Assembly: GCF_036895565.1 (NCBI RefSeq)
Contig: NZ_CP145904.1
Coordinates: 1,798,001 to 1,862,000 of the forward strand
Length of the DNA: 64,000 nt
Source of the DNA: Flavobacterium sp. KS-LB2
Lineage (GTDB): Bacteria > Bacteroidota > Bacteroidia > Flavobacteriales > Flavobacteriaceae
Direction: 5' to 3'
The notes below the pieces were generated by a model. It saw nothing but the letters and a program-made list of their open reading frames with translations. It had not been told where the DNA came from and did no database searches. Positions within the stretch are counted from its first letter, which is position 1; every line of letters begins with the position of its first letter. Position numbers and translations under genes: made by a program. This document shows positions 35,389-44,559 of the stretch, piece by piece.

Positions 35389-35474
35389 CCCGCTTTTCGC
35401 TGTATCTTTTCTATTGCTTCTAGCCTTTTGAAGGCTAGAAGCAATAGAAAAGCATGCCACTTCACTCGGGGCTA
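35389..35474. repeat. Intergenic palindromic element with a 22-bp perfect stem
   Basis: Arms 35406-35427 and 35431-35452 are perfectly complementary around a 3-nt loop. Flanks begin CCCGCTTTTCGCTG and end CACTCGGGGCTA, forming an imperfect outer repeat. It lies between the rpsA promoter and the permease gene terminator; no transposase is nearby. Confidence 0.75.
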
Positions 35475-35501
35475 ATGTACTTTAATCCGAATTTTTATGA
35501 T

Positions 35502-35536
35502 AAAAAAACCCGATAACTCTTTTCAGTTATCGGGTT
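35502..35536 (-). terminator. Intrinsic terminator of the nucleoside permease gene
   Basis: A 12-bp stem (35507-35518 with 35525-35536) is followed on the minus strand by seven T. It lies 22 nt after the stop at 35559. Confidence 0.88.
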
Positions 35537-35558
35537 CTATTTATTTTTCTGACGTTTT

Positions 35559-36935
35559 TTAATGACTTATATTTTCAACATCCAAAGGATTGTGTTTATG
35601 CTTGAATAATAAAGCGAATGCAACGGCAATCACCAACGCATAAATAGCAAAAGCCAACCAAATCGTATGCCAGTCCTTCATAAAAATGACTTTACTAAAC
35701 AGCCCATCAGTTGCAATTGTATTTCCTTGATTAGTTACAAACTCCAACATCTTTGGATTAGTAGTTTCTGTTTCAAGGAAACCTGCTAGATCCGTTGTGT
35801 TACTAAATGATTTGGTAAAATATTTATCAATAGCCCATCCAGAAGTAAAACTCCCTAAAACAGCTCCAAAACCATTGGTCATCATCATAAATAAACCTTG
35901 TGCGGAGGAACGATTTTTAGGATCCGTATTTGTTTCCACAAATAACGATCCTGAGATATTAAAGAAATCAAATGCCATTCCGTAAACTACGCATGACATA
36001 ATAATCATCCACAAACCACTAGTTGGATTTCCGTAAGCAAATAATCCAAAACGCAATACCCAAGCCAACATACTAATTAACATCACCTGTTTGATACCAA
36101 AACGTCTTAGAAAAAAAGGAATCGCAAGAATAAATAACGTCTCTGATATTTGAGAAATCGACATAATGATTGTAGAATATTGCACTACGAACGAATCTGC
36201 ATATTTTGGGAAATGTTTAAATTCATCCAAGAATACATCTCCATAAGCATTTGTAAGCTGTAAAGCACCTCCTAAAAACATAGAGAAAACAAAGAACAAA
36301 GCCATTTTGTAATCTGCAAATAATTTAAACGACTCTAAGCCCAATGTTTCCATCACAGAAGCATTTTCCTTTGATAAACGTTGTGGTTTACATGGAGGCA
36401 ATGTGAAAGAATAAATACCTAGAAAAACTGCCGCTAAACCCGCAATATAAAATTGATACTCAGTTGCTTTATTGCCTGTTAAATTGGTAATCCACATCGC
36501 TACAATAAAACCTATTGTTCCCCAAACGCGTATGGGTGGGAAATTTTTAATAATATCTTTATTATTTAACTTAAGTGCATTGTAGGATATAGAATTACTC
36601 AAAGCAATTGTAGGCATGTAAAAGCACATCGCCAGAAGCATAATATAAATAAAGGAATTGGGCGTAGCGACCTGAGGAATATAAAATAAAACTGCCGCAT
36701 AAAGAATATGTAGCGTTCCATACAGTTTTTCAGCATTAATCCATCTATCAGCAATTATTCCCGTTAGTGTTGGCATAAATAAAGAGGCAATTCCCATCGT
36801 TCCAAAAACCAACCCAAATTGAGTTCCCTCCCAACTTTTTGTGCCAAACCAGTAATTTGCAATGGTAATCAACCAAGCTCCCCAAACAAAAAACTGAAGA
36901 AAGCTCATTATTACCAATCTATTTTTAATTCCCAT
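35559..36935 (-). CDS. NupG-like nucleoside MFS permease
   Basis: A 458-residue, twelve-helix major facilitator. The start MGIKNRLVIMSFLQFFVWGAW and the motif GIIADRW after TM2 match the nucleoside:proton symporter group of NupG and XapB, as do the PPIRVWGTIGFIVAMW segment in the middle and the MVLISMLAWVLRFGLFA-like stretch in the second half. It should import nucleosides across the inner membrane. It sits 74 bp after cmk on the same strand, possibly transcribed with it, and ends at a clear terminator, which separates it from rpsA. Confidence 0.85.
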   Translation of the reverse strand: MGIKNRLVIMSFLQFFVWGAWLITIANYWFGTKSWEGTQFGLVFGTMGIASLFMPTLTGIIADRWINAEKLYGTLHILYAAVLFYIPQVATPNSFIYIMLLAMCFYMPTIALSNSISYNALKLNNKDIIKNFPPIRVWGTIGFIVAMWITNLTGNKATEYQFYIAGLAAVFLGIYSFTLPPCKPQRLSKENASVMETLGLESFKLFADYKMALFFVFSMFLGGALQLTNAYGDVFLDEFKHFPKYADSFVVQYSTIIMSISQISETLFILAIPFFLRRFGIKQVMLISMLAWVLRFGLFAYGNPTSGLWMIIMSCVVYGMAFDFFNISGSLFVETNTDPKNRSSAQGLFMMMTNGFGAVLGSFTSGWAIDKYFTKSFSNTTDLAGFLETETTNPKMLEFVTNQGNTIATDGLFSKVIFMKDWHTIWLAFAIYALVIAVAFALLFKHKHNPLDVENISH

Positions 36936-37009
36936 GAGATGAATTGTTTTTTATTTTTAAAAAATTAACAAGGCGTAAATCTACTATTAAAAATGCGATC
37001 TGCAAATAA

Positions 37010-37702
37010 TTATAACGTTTTAGTAATTTCATTTACTAAATCTAAAACAACTTGAAATTGTTCTTCTCGATTTAGATATGAATTATCAATTTCAATAGCG
37101 TCTTCTGCTTTTACTAATGGAGAGTCAACTCGATGAGTATCAATATAATCACGTTCTTCCACATTTTTCAAAACTGCTTCATAAGTCACATCATCGCCTT
37201 TTTGTTGCAATTCTTCAAAACGTCTTTGTGCTCTGGTGGTTGCACTTGCTGTCATGAAAATTTTAAGTTCCGCATCAGGAAAAACTATTGTTCCTATATC
37301 TCTACCGTCCATAACAATCGCTTTGTCTTTTCCCATCTCTTTTTGTTGCTCTACCAATTTGGCACGAACTTCAGAAACTTCGGCTACTTTGCTCACAAAG
37401 CTAGAAACTTCAATCGTCCGGATTTGAGTTTCAACATTCACTTCATTCAAATACATTTCTGCAAAACCCAAGTCAGCATTAAATTTGAATTGCAATTTTA
37501 TACTAGGCAAACTGTTGATTAATGATTGTTTGTCAAAAAAATCAGCGTTTATATAACCGTTTTGCATAGCGAATAAAGCTACAGCACGATACATTGCTCC
37601 CGTATCAACATAGATATATCCTAATTGATTTGCAAGTTGTTTAGCTAACGTACTTTTTCCTGTAGAGGAAAATCCATCAATTGCTATGGTAATTTTTTTC
37701 AA
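37010..37702 (-). CDS. cmk: Cytidylate kinase
   Basis: A 230-residue nucleoside monophosphate kinase phosphorylating CMP and dCMP. The P-loop is GFSSTGKST (about 10-18); YVDTGAMYRAVAL, the CMP-site block, follows; MDGRDIGTIVFPDAELKIFM and the RAQRRFEE lid are typical of Cmk. It lies 23 bp downstream of porQ on the same strand. The upstream neighbours differ from E. coli, where cmk directly precedes rpsA; here the same pair is separated by the permease. Confidence 0.96.
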   Translation of the reverse strand: MKKITIAIDGFSSTGKSTLAKQLANQLGYIYVDTGAMYRAVALFAMQNGYINADFFDKQSLINSLPSIKLQFKFNADLGFAEMYLNEVNVETQIRTIEVSSFVSKVAEVSEVRAKLVEQQKEMGKDKAIVMDGRDIGTIVFPDAELKIFMTASATTRAQRRFEELQQKGDDVTYEAVLKNVEERDYIDTHRVDSPLVKAEDAIEIDNSYLNREEQFQVVLDLVNEITKTL

Positions 37703-37725
37703 AATAGTATGTTTAAATTAGAAAA

Positions 37726-38748
37726 TTATTCTTGAAAGTTAATCGTTAGCCCAAAAAGACTCGTGTTTCCTGCTAATGTATATCTGGAATAGGAATAATT
37801 AAATTTCAACTTATTCAATTTAAGTCCGAAACCTAATGAAACCCCCGAAAAATTACGTTGTTCCTCAAGGCGTAATTCCTCTGCTCTTCGAAAATTATAT
37901 CCAACACGCAAATTAAACGCTTTTTTAGGAAAAAGCTCTACTCCTACTATTACATGTCGCAAAGCATTATTTATAAATGACACCTTTTCTTCGGTAGATT
38001 CTCCATCAAATGAAGGTTCTTCCCTAACTGGATTTGAAAAAGCAATATTCCATTGTTGCAAATTCTCTAGAGTAAGATGCCACCGTATGGGTACGTTTTC
38101 GAGTTCCTGTGAAACACCAAAAATGATTTCGAGTGGTAGTTTTTCATTAATGCCATTATAAGTAGAAAACTGAGTCCCTATATTTCGAATAGCCAAACCC
38201 CAATTAACATCATTCCTCTCGTCTATAAAAAGTGCCCCTATATCAATTGCACCACCTAACGAATTATAACTTTCTAAAGTAGAAGATATTAATTTAGCAC
38301 TTGCTCCAATATGAATGTCGGTGTAGGGAATATTATAGGCATACCCAAAAGACAACGCTATTTCGCTTCCGGTAAATTCTGAGGTTGGCTGACCGTTTTC
38401 GTCATAGCCTTCAAAATTACCATAGTTCACATAATTTACTCCTGCTTGAAAAGTTTGCAAATGACGATCGTAAGTATAGGCATACGAGGCCGTTCCGTAA
38501 GTCACCTCTTTAAAATAACTCCCGTAATTTAAAGCCAAATGATTGTCCATCTCGGCATTGATGGTCGCTGGATTAAAATGAGCCTGATTGACATCATTAT
38601 CATAAATGGTGATTACTTTTCCACCGAGTGCCGCTTGTCTTGGTGAAGTGACCAAGTTCAAAAACTGATAGGTATACTTGCCTCCTATTTGACTGTAAGC
38701 CAAAGAACAAACAAAAATTGAAGAGTATAGAAAAAGTTTTTTTAACAT
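37726..38748 (-). CDS. porQ: Type IX secretion system protein PorQ
   Basis: A 340-residue outer-membrane beta-barrel. The signal peptide (MLKKLFLYSSIFVCSLAYSQ) is followed by GGKYTYQFLNLVTSPRQAALGG, characteristic of PorQ. The rest shows the strand-rich barrel pattern and the ending LFGLTINF. In Porphyromonas gingivalis PorQ anchors PorZ and is required for cell-surface attachment of T9SS cargo. No other T9SS genes occur in this window, and none of the secreted proteins here shows a clear sorting domain. It lies between lon and cmk, an arrangement I recall as common in flavobacteria. Confidence 0.92.
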   Translation of the reverse strand: MLKKLFLYSSIFVCSLAYSQIGGKYTYQFLNLVTSPRQAALGGKVITIYDNDVNQAHFNPATINAEMDNHLALNYGSYFKEVTYGTASYAYTYDRHLQTFQAGVNYVNYGNFEGYDENGQPTSEFTGSEIALSFGYAYNIPYTDIHIGASAKLISSTLESYNSLGGAIDIGALFIDERNDVNWGLAIRNIGTQFSTYNGINEKLPLEIIFGVSQELENVPIRWHLTLENLQQWNIAFSNPVREEPSFDGESTEEKVSFINNALRHVIVGVELFPKKAFNLRVGYNFRRAEELRLEEQRNFSGVSLGFGLKLNKLKFNYSYSRYTLAGNTSLFGLTINFQE

Positions 38749-38823
38749 GCTTTAAATTGCAGCTTATCTAAGGTAAAACGCAACTGCGAAGATAAAATTA
38801 TAAATTTAAAAAATTCACAAAAG

Positions 38824-38882
38824 AAATTCCAAATTCCAAAACTTGACGTATCAAAATTGGAATTTGGAATTTATGAATTTGG
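38824..38882. repeat. Heptamer-based inverted repeat between lon and porQ
   Basis: Arms 38824-38839 and 38857-38872 are perfectly complementary over 16 bp and are built from heptamers AAATTCC and TTGGAAT; a third TTGGAAT-like copy occurs at about 38878. It lies 13-72 nt beyond the lon stop on the minus strand. Confidence 0.8.
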
Positions 38883-38895
38883 AATTTTATTTCCG

Positions 38896-41346
38896 CTATA
38901 ACGTTTTTGCATTTTTAACTTTCTGATCAGTCAAAGCATATTTTAATACTTCGCTCATTTCTTTTACATAATGAAAAGAAAGTCCTTCCAAATATTCTGG
39001 CTTTATTTCATCAATATCACTTTTATTTTCATGACATAGAATAATTTCTTTGATATTGGCTCTTTTGGCAGCTAGGATTTTTTCTTTGATTCCACCTACT
39101 GGTAATACTTTTCCACGCAACGTGATTTCTCCTGTCATCGCCAAGTTTTTCTTGACACGTTTTTGTGTAAACAACGAAACTAAAGACGTCAACATCGCAA
39201 TTCCAGCACTTGGACCATCTTTTGGTGTAGCGCCTTCTGGAACGTGTAAGTGAATGTTGTATTTTGAAAGTATTTCCGAATCCAATCCTAAAAGCTGTGC
39301 ATTCGCTTTAATATATTCCAAAGCAATAGTTGCCGACTCTTTCATAACCGTACCTAGGTTTCCAGTAATAGTCATGGATCCTTTTCCAGGAGAAAGCAAC
39401 GATTCTATAAACAGAATATCACCACCAACAGAAGTCCATGCCAAACCAGTTACCACTCCGGCAACATCATTATTCTCGTATTTGTCTCTTTCTAATCTTG
39501 GAACACCAAGTGTTTTTATGATATCTTCCTCAGTTACTTTCTTGTTGTACTCTTCTTCCATTGCAACTGATTTGGCTGCATTACGGATTACTTGAGCAAT
39601 TTTAGCCTCCAGACCACGAACTCCAGATTCACGTGTATATCCTTCTACAATTTTTTCTAATTGTTTTTTTCCAATAGTCAAATCTTTAGTAGTCAAACCA
39701 TGTTCTTTCAATTGTCTAGGAAACAAATGCTGACGTGCAATTTCTACCTTTTCTTCAATGGTATAACCAGACATTTTGATAATTTCCATACGGTCTTTCA
39801 ACGCAGGTTGAATCGCAGCCATATTATTTGAGGTCGCAATGAACATCACTTTTGATAAATCATATCCCATTTCTAGGAAATTATCATAAAAAGAATTGTT
39901 TTGTTCTGGATCTAAAACTTCCAATAATGCCGAAGACGGATCACCATGATTACTGTTTGATAATTTATCAATTTCATCTAAAACAAAAACTGGATTAGAA
40001 GTTCCTGCTTTTTTCAAGCTTTGAATAATTCTTCCCGGCATGGCGCCAATATAGGTTTTTCTATGTCCGCGAATTTCTGATTCATCACGTAAACCACCTA
40101 ATGAAATACGCACATATTCTCTACCAAGCGCTTCTGCAATAGAACGTCCAATTGAAGTTTTACCAACCCCGGGAGGTCCTGTCAAACAGATAATCGGAGA
40201 CTTCATATCATTTCGCAATTTTAAAACTGCCAAATGCTCTATCATTCTTTTTTTCACATCTTCAAGACCAAAATGATCTCTGTCCAATATTTTTTGTGCT
40301 CTTTTCAGATCAAAATTATCTTTGGAATATTCGTTCCAAGGCAATTCCAAAAACAACTCTAAGTAATTTCTTTGAATTCCAAAATCTGGTGCTTGAGGGT
40401 TCATGCGACGCATTTTAGATAATTCTTTTTCGAAATGTTTCTTAGTTTTCTCGTCCCATTTTTTAGTCAAAGATTTTTGCAACATTTCATCCATTTCCTC
40501 TTCCTGAGAAACACCACCCAATTCTTCCTGAATGGTTTTCATTTGCTGGTGCAAGAAATATTCACGTTGTTGTTGGTCTAAATCAAAACGAACTTTGGAC
40601 TGAATATCATTTTTTAATTCGAGTTTTTGTAACTCAATATTCATATAACGTAAGGTCTCTAAAGCCCTTCCTTTCAATTCATTAATCGCTAATAAATCTT
40701 GCTTTTCTTTAACAGACAAATTCATGTTAGAAGTAACAAAATTGATTAAGAACGATTGACTTTCGATGTTCTTAATCGCAAAAGTAGCCTCACTTGGAAT
40801 ATTTGGACTTTCCTTGATAATCTGAATCGCTAATTCTTTAATAGAATCCAGAATTGCTACAAACTCAGTATCATTTTTCCTAGGTCTTTTTTCAGGAACT
40901 TCTTTGATTTTTGCAGTTAAATAAGGAGATTCCTCAATAACAGAATCAATTTCAAAACGTTTTTTACCCTGAAGAATTACCGTTATATTTCCATCAGGCA
41001 TTTTTAGCACACGCAAAATACGCGCTACAGTACCTATTTTATGAATATCATCTTTGGTAGGATCTTCGTCTTCTTCATTGATTTGAGCTACAACGCCAAT
41101 AGTTTTTCCAGCAGCGTTAGCGTCATTGATCAATTTAATCGATTTGTCACGTCCTGCAGTAATTGGTATGACTACCCCAGGAAATAAAACCATATTTCGC
41201 AGCGGTAAAATAGCCAATAATTCCGGTAATGCCTCGTTATTCATTTCCTCTTCATCCTCAGGAGTCAAAAGTGGAATTAAATCTGCTTCCGAATCAAATT
41301 CTTGAAGTGACAGATTGTCAATGGTAAGTATTTTATGATTTGACAT
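38896..41346 (-). CDS. lon: ATP-dependent protease Lon
   Basis: An 816-residue cytoplasmic AAA+ serine protease that degrades misfolded and regulatory proteins. The N-terminal substrate domain opens with LLTPEDEEEMNNEALPELLAILPLRNMVLFPGV. Walker A is GPPGVGKTS (about 395) and Walker B FVLDEIDKL. The protease domain carries the catalytic dyad Ser in PKDGPSAGIAM and Lys in GGIKEKILAAKRA. Length is slightly above E. coli Lon (784) owing to an acidic N-terminal extension. A -7 box precedes it, and no heat-shock-type operator is recognisable. Confidence 0.97.
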   Translation of the reverse strand: MSNHKILTIDNLSLQEFDSEADLIPLLTPEDEEEMNNEALPELLAILPLRNMVLFPGVVIPITAGRDKSIKLINDANAAGKTIGVVAQINEEDEDPTKDDIHKIGTVARILRVLKMPDGNITVILQGKKRFEIDSVIEESPYLTAKIKEVPEKRPRKNDTEFVAILDSIKELAIQIIKESPNIPSEATFAIKNIESQSFLINFVTSNMNLSVKEKQDLLAINELKGRALETLRYMNIELQKLELKNDIQSKVRFDLDQQQREYFLHQQMKTIQEELGGVSQEEEMDEMLQKSLTKKWDEKTKKHFEKELSKMRRMNPQAPDFGIQRNYLELFLELPWNEYSKDNFDLKRAQKILDRDHFGLEDVKKRMIEHLAVLKLRNDMKSPIICLTGPPGVGKTSIGRSIAEALGREYVRISLGGLRDESEIRGHRKTYIGAMPGRIIQSLKKAGTSNPVFVLDEIDKLSNSNHGDPSSALLEVLDPEQNNSFYDNFLEMGYDLSKVMFIATSNNMAAIQPALKDRMEIIKMSGYTIEEKVEIARQHLFPRQLKEHGLTTKDLTIGKKQLEKIVEGYTRESGVRGLEAKIAQVIRNAAKSVAMEEEYNKKVTEEDIIKTLGVPRLERDKYENNDVAGVVTGLAWTSVGGDILFIESLLSPGKGSMTITGNLGTVMKESATIALEYIKANAQLLGLDSEILSKYNIHLHVPEGATPKDGPSAGIAMLTSLVSLFTQKRVKKNLAMTGEITLRGKVLPVGGIKEKILAAKRANIKEIILCHENKSDIDEIKPEYLEGLSFHYVKEMSEVLKYALTDQKVKNAKTL

Positions 41347-41391
41347 ATAATTATTTAAGTCTTTTTGTCATTAAAAAATTCATTATTTAAG

Positions 41392-41399
41392 CAAATATA
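41392..41399 (-). promoter_or_regulatory. -7 promoter box of lon (minus strand)
   Basis: The minus strand reads TATATTTG, 46 nt before the lon start. The -33 element is not convincing. Confidence 0.45.
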
Positions 41400-41602
41400 G
41401 GATTTCAAAATAGTCTTTTTGTATAAAATCTATGTTTAATTCCTATAATTTGCGCAGCAGTAAAAGAGTCAATCTCTATGCCAAAACACAAACTTTTTCT
41501 TCTATTTTCCACTAGAAAGAGCTTTTTGAATACATAAAAACTGCCCAACCAAAAGAATTTAGAGCATGTCTAAAGAAAAAATGTAATTTAGTTTTATAAA
41601 AC

Positions 41603-41628
41603 TGTAACAAACATAAAAAGACCGAGTC
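41603..41628 (+). promoter_or_regulatory. Candidate ECF-type promoter of the sigma factor gene
   Basis: TGTAAC (41603-41608) and CGAGTC (41623-41628) resemble ECF -35 and -10 elements, 14 nt apart, and lie 26 nt before the sigma gene. The housekeeping TAnnTTTG box is absent. Autoregulation is inferred only. Confidence 0.4.
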
Positions 41629-41653
41629 CTTATAATAAACTAAAATCAGCTGT

Positions 41654-42208
41654 TTGAGTTTAACCAACTATAATATTGAAGAATTAATCGTGCTCTGTAA
41701 GCAAAAAAATCAAAAAGCACAATGTGAAGTTTACAATCGCTACGCAAAAGCGATGTATAATGTTTCGTATCGAATTGTAAAAGATGTACATTTTGCTGAA
41801 GATGTTATGCAAGAAGGTTTTTTAAAAGCATTCACAAAAATAAATACCTATAAACAAGAAGTTGCTTTTGGTGCTTGGTTAAAAAGAATAATCGTGAACT
41901 GTAGTATTGATTTTTATAAAAAAAATAATCAATTCAAACCCGAAGATTTTGACACTACGCTTCATAAAATAGAAGAAAATGATTCAGCTTTGAATGAAAG
42001 TGCAAATTTTAATGAGCTAAAAGTAAAACAAATTTTAGAAGCCATCAACTCCTTAAAATACAACTACAGAATGGTTTTAACCTTATTTTTCATTGAAGGA
42101 TATGATCAGGAAGAAATCAGCGAAATTCTTAATATTAGTTATGCTAATTGCAGGACTACGCTAAGTAGAGCGAAAGATTGTTTACGAAAAAAACTAGAGG
42201 AATTATGA
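41654..42208 (+). CDS. ECF-type RNA polymerase sigma factor
   Basis: A 184-residue group IV sigma-70 factor. Region 2 (about 20-90) carries YRIVKDVHFAEDVMQEGFLKAFTKI, the core-binding and -10 helices. Region 4 (about 125-180) carries EISEILNISYANCRTTLSRAKDCLRKKL, the -35 helix-turn-helix. The frame opens with TTG, and no in-frame ATG precedes region 2, so a TTG start is needed. The 3' end overlaps the next gene by 4 bp (ATGA), so sigma and the downstream protein are translationally coupled. Confidence 0.93.
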   Translation: MSLTNYNIEELIVLCKQKNQKAQCEVYNRYAKAMYNVSYRIVKDVHFAEDVMQEGFLKAFTKINTYKQEVAFGAWLKRIIVNCSIDFYKKNNQFKPEDFDTTLHKIEENDSALNESANFNELKVKQILEAINSLKYNYRMVLTLFFIEGYDQEEISEILNISYANCRTTLSRAKDCLRKKLEEL

Positions 42209-42741
42209 AAAAGGAAAATAAAAAACTAGACCATTTATTTGAAAAATTTGAAAATCAATGGGACATTGAAACCATTGAAAATAATCATGAGAAACGTTTT
42301 TTAAAAAAATTAAAAACTAAAAAATCAAATTGGAAACGTTTCGTTTCTATAGGTATTGCTGCTTCTATCATAGTTATGGTGGGACTTTCCATCTTTAATC
42401 ACATTCCTAAAAAAACAGAAGAATTGCGATTTGCATCGAAAGAAACAAAGCAAACCGATTCTATTTTTACGGTTTTAATTGAAAAGGAATTAGAAAAAAT
42501 AAAAGAAAAAAAATCACCCGAAAATGAAAAAATAATTTCCGATGCACTCAAGCAAATGAGAACATTAGATAATGATTATGAAAAAATAATTAAGGAATTA
42601 GAAACAAATGGAGAAAGTAAACAAATTATTTATGCCATGATTAGCAATCTTCAAACCCGAATTTCTTTCTTACAAAATGTACTGCTACACATTGAAAATA
42701 ATGAAAAATTTAAAAATATATCTGATGAAAAAACAATTTAA
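42205..42741 (+). CDS. Putative anti-sigma factor, single-pass membrane protein
   Basis: A 178-residue protein beginning MKKENKKLDHLFEKFENQW, in the position of a sigma regulator. The frame is open to 42178, but the ATG overlapping the sigma stop is the natural start. A cytoplasmic N-terminal stretch with lysine-rich KRFLKKLKTKK precedes one transmembrane helix (about 50-68, VSIGIAASIIVMVGLSIF); the rest is a Glu/Lys-rich periplasmic helical domain. A ZAS zinc-finger motif is not visible, so assignment rests on gene order and topology. It overlaps the following gene by 17 bp. Confidence 0.7.
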   Translation: MKKENKKLDHLFEKFENQWDIETIENNHEKRFLKKLKTKKSNWKRFVSIGIAASIIVMVGLSIFNHIPKKTEELRFASKETKQTDSIFTVLIEKELEKIKEKKSPENEKIISDALKQMRTLDNDYEKIIKELETNGESKQIIYAMISNLQTRISFLQNVLLHIENNEKFKNISDEKTI

Positions 42742-43789
42742 ACTTATCCTATTATTCATTTTAATTCCATTTTTAGGATTTTCCAATGATCCAGATTATA
42801 TTCATACCAAACAAAAAAATATCAAAAAAGCATATTTCGTAAATTCGGATGCGGGTCTTTATATCGATAATTCCTATGGTAATATTTCTGTATCCACATG
42901 GGATGAAGATAAAACTGAATTAGATATCATTATAAAAGTTAGCGGTGACAACGAAAACTGGGTAAACCAACGTCTCAACGATATTGATGTTGACATCATT
43001 GCATTAAAAGGAATGATAACTGCAAAAACCATTTTAGATAACTCTAGTTATAAAAGTAATGGCAAAAACAATAGTTTTCAGATCAATTACATACTCAAAA
43101 TCCCTAAAAACGGGAGTGTAAAACTCTATAATAAATATGGAAATATTACTACCGCTGATTTATTTTCTGAGACAGAAATCAAATGTAAATACGGTAAAAT
43201 AGCACTAGGCAGATTATTTGGAAACTCAAACAATATAGTAGTAGAATATTGCTCTAACTCGACTATTTCATTTTTAAAAAATGCAGCTATTACAGCAAAA
43301 TATTCAAATCTAAAAATAGGTGAAGTCACAAAACTTGATTTGGTTTCTGATTATACTGATGTAGATATTCAAGAAAGTGATGTCGTAAAATACAATAGTA
43401 AATATGGAAATATTAAAATTCAGAATGTAAAAAACCTAGATGCAACTGGAAATTATTTAACCCTTAAAATTGGTGAACTCGCTACAAATCTAAAACTATC
43501 TACAAAATACAGCAACGTAACTATTGGCACCATTACTGCAAAAGCCAATACAGTAACAATAATTGCTGGTTATACGGGATTAAACATTGGATTTGACCCC
43601 AATTATGCTTTTGATTTTAATGTGAGTGTAAAATATGCTACTTTTAAACATGACAATGAATTAGAAATAAATTCTAAAGAAGACTCAAATAACTTAAAAA
43701 AATACAGTGGTTTTTACAAGAAAAAAGGAATCAACAACGTCTCTATAATTTCAGATTACGGAAATGTAATTTTAGTAAAAAAACAATGA
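42725..43789 (+). CDS. Exported beta-helical protein of the DUF4097 type (tentative)
   Basis: A 354-residue protein from the ATG at 42725 (MKKQFKLILLFILIPFLGFS), giving a clear signal peptide; the longer frame from 42677 lacks one. The mature part holds repeats of about 20 residues, with YGN and KYGNI motifs (SYGNISVSTWDEDKTELDI, NKYGNITTADLFSETEIKC, SKYGNIKIQNV, SKYSNVTIGTI, SDYGNVILVKK). This suggests a parallel beta-helix like DUF4097 adhesin-like proteins. It is the third gene of the sigma module and would be a target of it or its sensor. Confidence 0.75.
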   Translation: MKKQFKLILLFILIPFLGFSNDPDYIHTKQKNIKKAYFVNSDAGLYIDNSYGNISVSTWDEDKTELDIIIKVSGDNENWVNQRLNDIDVDIIALKGMITAKTILDNSSYKSNGKNNSFQINYILKIPKNGSVKLYNKYGNITTADLFSETEIKCKYGKIALGRLFGNSNNIVVEYCSNSTISFLKNAAITAKYSNLKIGEVTKLDLVSDYTDVDIQESDVVKYNSKYGNIKIQNVKNLDATGNYLTLKIGELATNLKLSTKYSNVTIGTITAKANTVTIIAGYTGLNIGFDPNYAFDFNVSVKYATFKHDNELEINSKEDSNNLKKYSGFYKKKGINNVSIISDYGNVILVKKQ

Positions 43790-43805
43790 TCTTAAAACTC
43801 TATTT

Positions 43806-44540
43806 ATGAAAAATTCAATCAAATTATTTGTTAGTTGTTCTCTTTTACTAACTACAATGACTTATGGACAATGGTCCTCCAACCAAAAAATAAAAGGCAA
43901 TGGAAATGTAACTTCTGAAAAAAGAATGACAAATTCCTATGATAAAATCGCTATTACAGGTTTTTTTGATGTCGAATTGGTTGCAGGAAAAGAGGGAAAC
44001 ATTACTATCAAAGGAGAAGAAAATTTATTGCCTTTAATTAAAATTGAAGTTGTTAATCAAGTATTGAAAATTTCAACTGAAAAGAACAAGTATATCAGCA
44101 CAAGTAAAGGAAAGCAAATTATCATAATAGTTCCTTTTGAAAGTATCAGTCAAGTTACTTTGACTGGCTCTGGTGATGTAGTAGCAAAAAACAGCATTAA
44201 AGCAAAATCATTTTTAGCTAAATTAACAGGTTCAGGTGATATGAAATTAGATGTTGAAGCAAATGACTTTGATGTTAATTTAAGTGGTTCAGGAGATATT
44301 GTTCTAACAGGAAATACTGAAAATTTCAACAGCAATTTAAATGGTTCTGGTGATATAGATGCTGGTAATTTGAAAGCCAAAAATGCAAAAATTACTGTTT
44401 CTGGCTCTGGAGATAGCAAAGTTTTTTGTAGTGAAAGCCTTCATGCCCGAGTTTCTGGTTCTGGAGACATTGAATACATTGGAAATCCAAAGAAAAAAGA
44501 CACAAAAGTAAATGGCTCAGGAGCAATTTCGAAAGGATAA
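43806..44540 (+). CDS. Exported head-GIN (DUF2807) protein with GSGD repeats
   Basis: A 244-residue secreted protein: signal peptide MKNSIKLFVSCSLLLTTMTYGQ, then a DUF2807 head-GIN domain. Seven turns end in GSGD or GSGA (LTGSGDVV, LTGSGDMK, LSGSGDIV, LNGSGDID, VSGSGDSK, VSGSGDIE, VNGSGAIS), spaced about 16-20 residues, as expected for a right-handed beta-solenoid, each repeat giving one turn. Such repeats often bind calcium or assemble at surfaces, but no function is established for this family to my knowledge. It is the last gene of the sigma module and ends at a terminator. Confidence 0.85.
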   Translation: MKNSIKLFVSCSLLLTTMTYGQWSSNQKIKGNGNVTSEKRMTNSYDKIAITGFFDVELVAGKEGNITIKGEENLLPLIKIEVVNQVLKISTEKNKYISTSKGKQIIIIVPFESISQVTLTGSGDVVAKNSIKAKSFLAKLTGSGDMKLDVEANDFDVNLSGSGDIVLTGNTENFNSNLNGSGDIDAGNLKAKNAKITVSGSGDSKVFCSESLHARVSGSGDIEYIGNPKKKDTKVNGSGAISKG

Positions 44541-44559
44541 TTTTCTAAAAAATGCTAAG

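Noticed and set aside
35389..35474. Insertion sequence end or miniature transposon
   Set aside because: No transposase and no clear target duplication; treated as a palindromic repeat.
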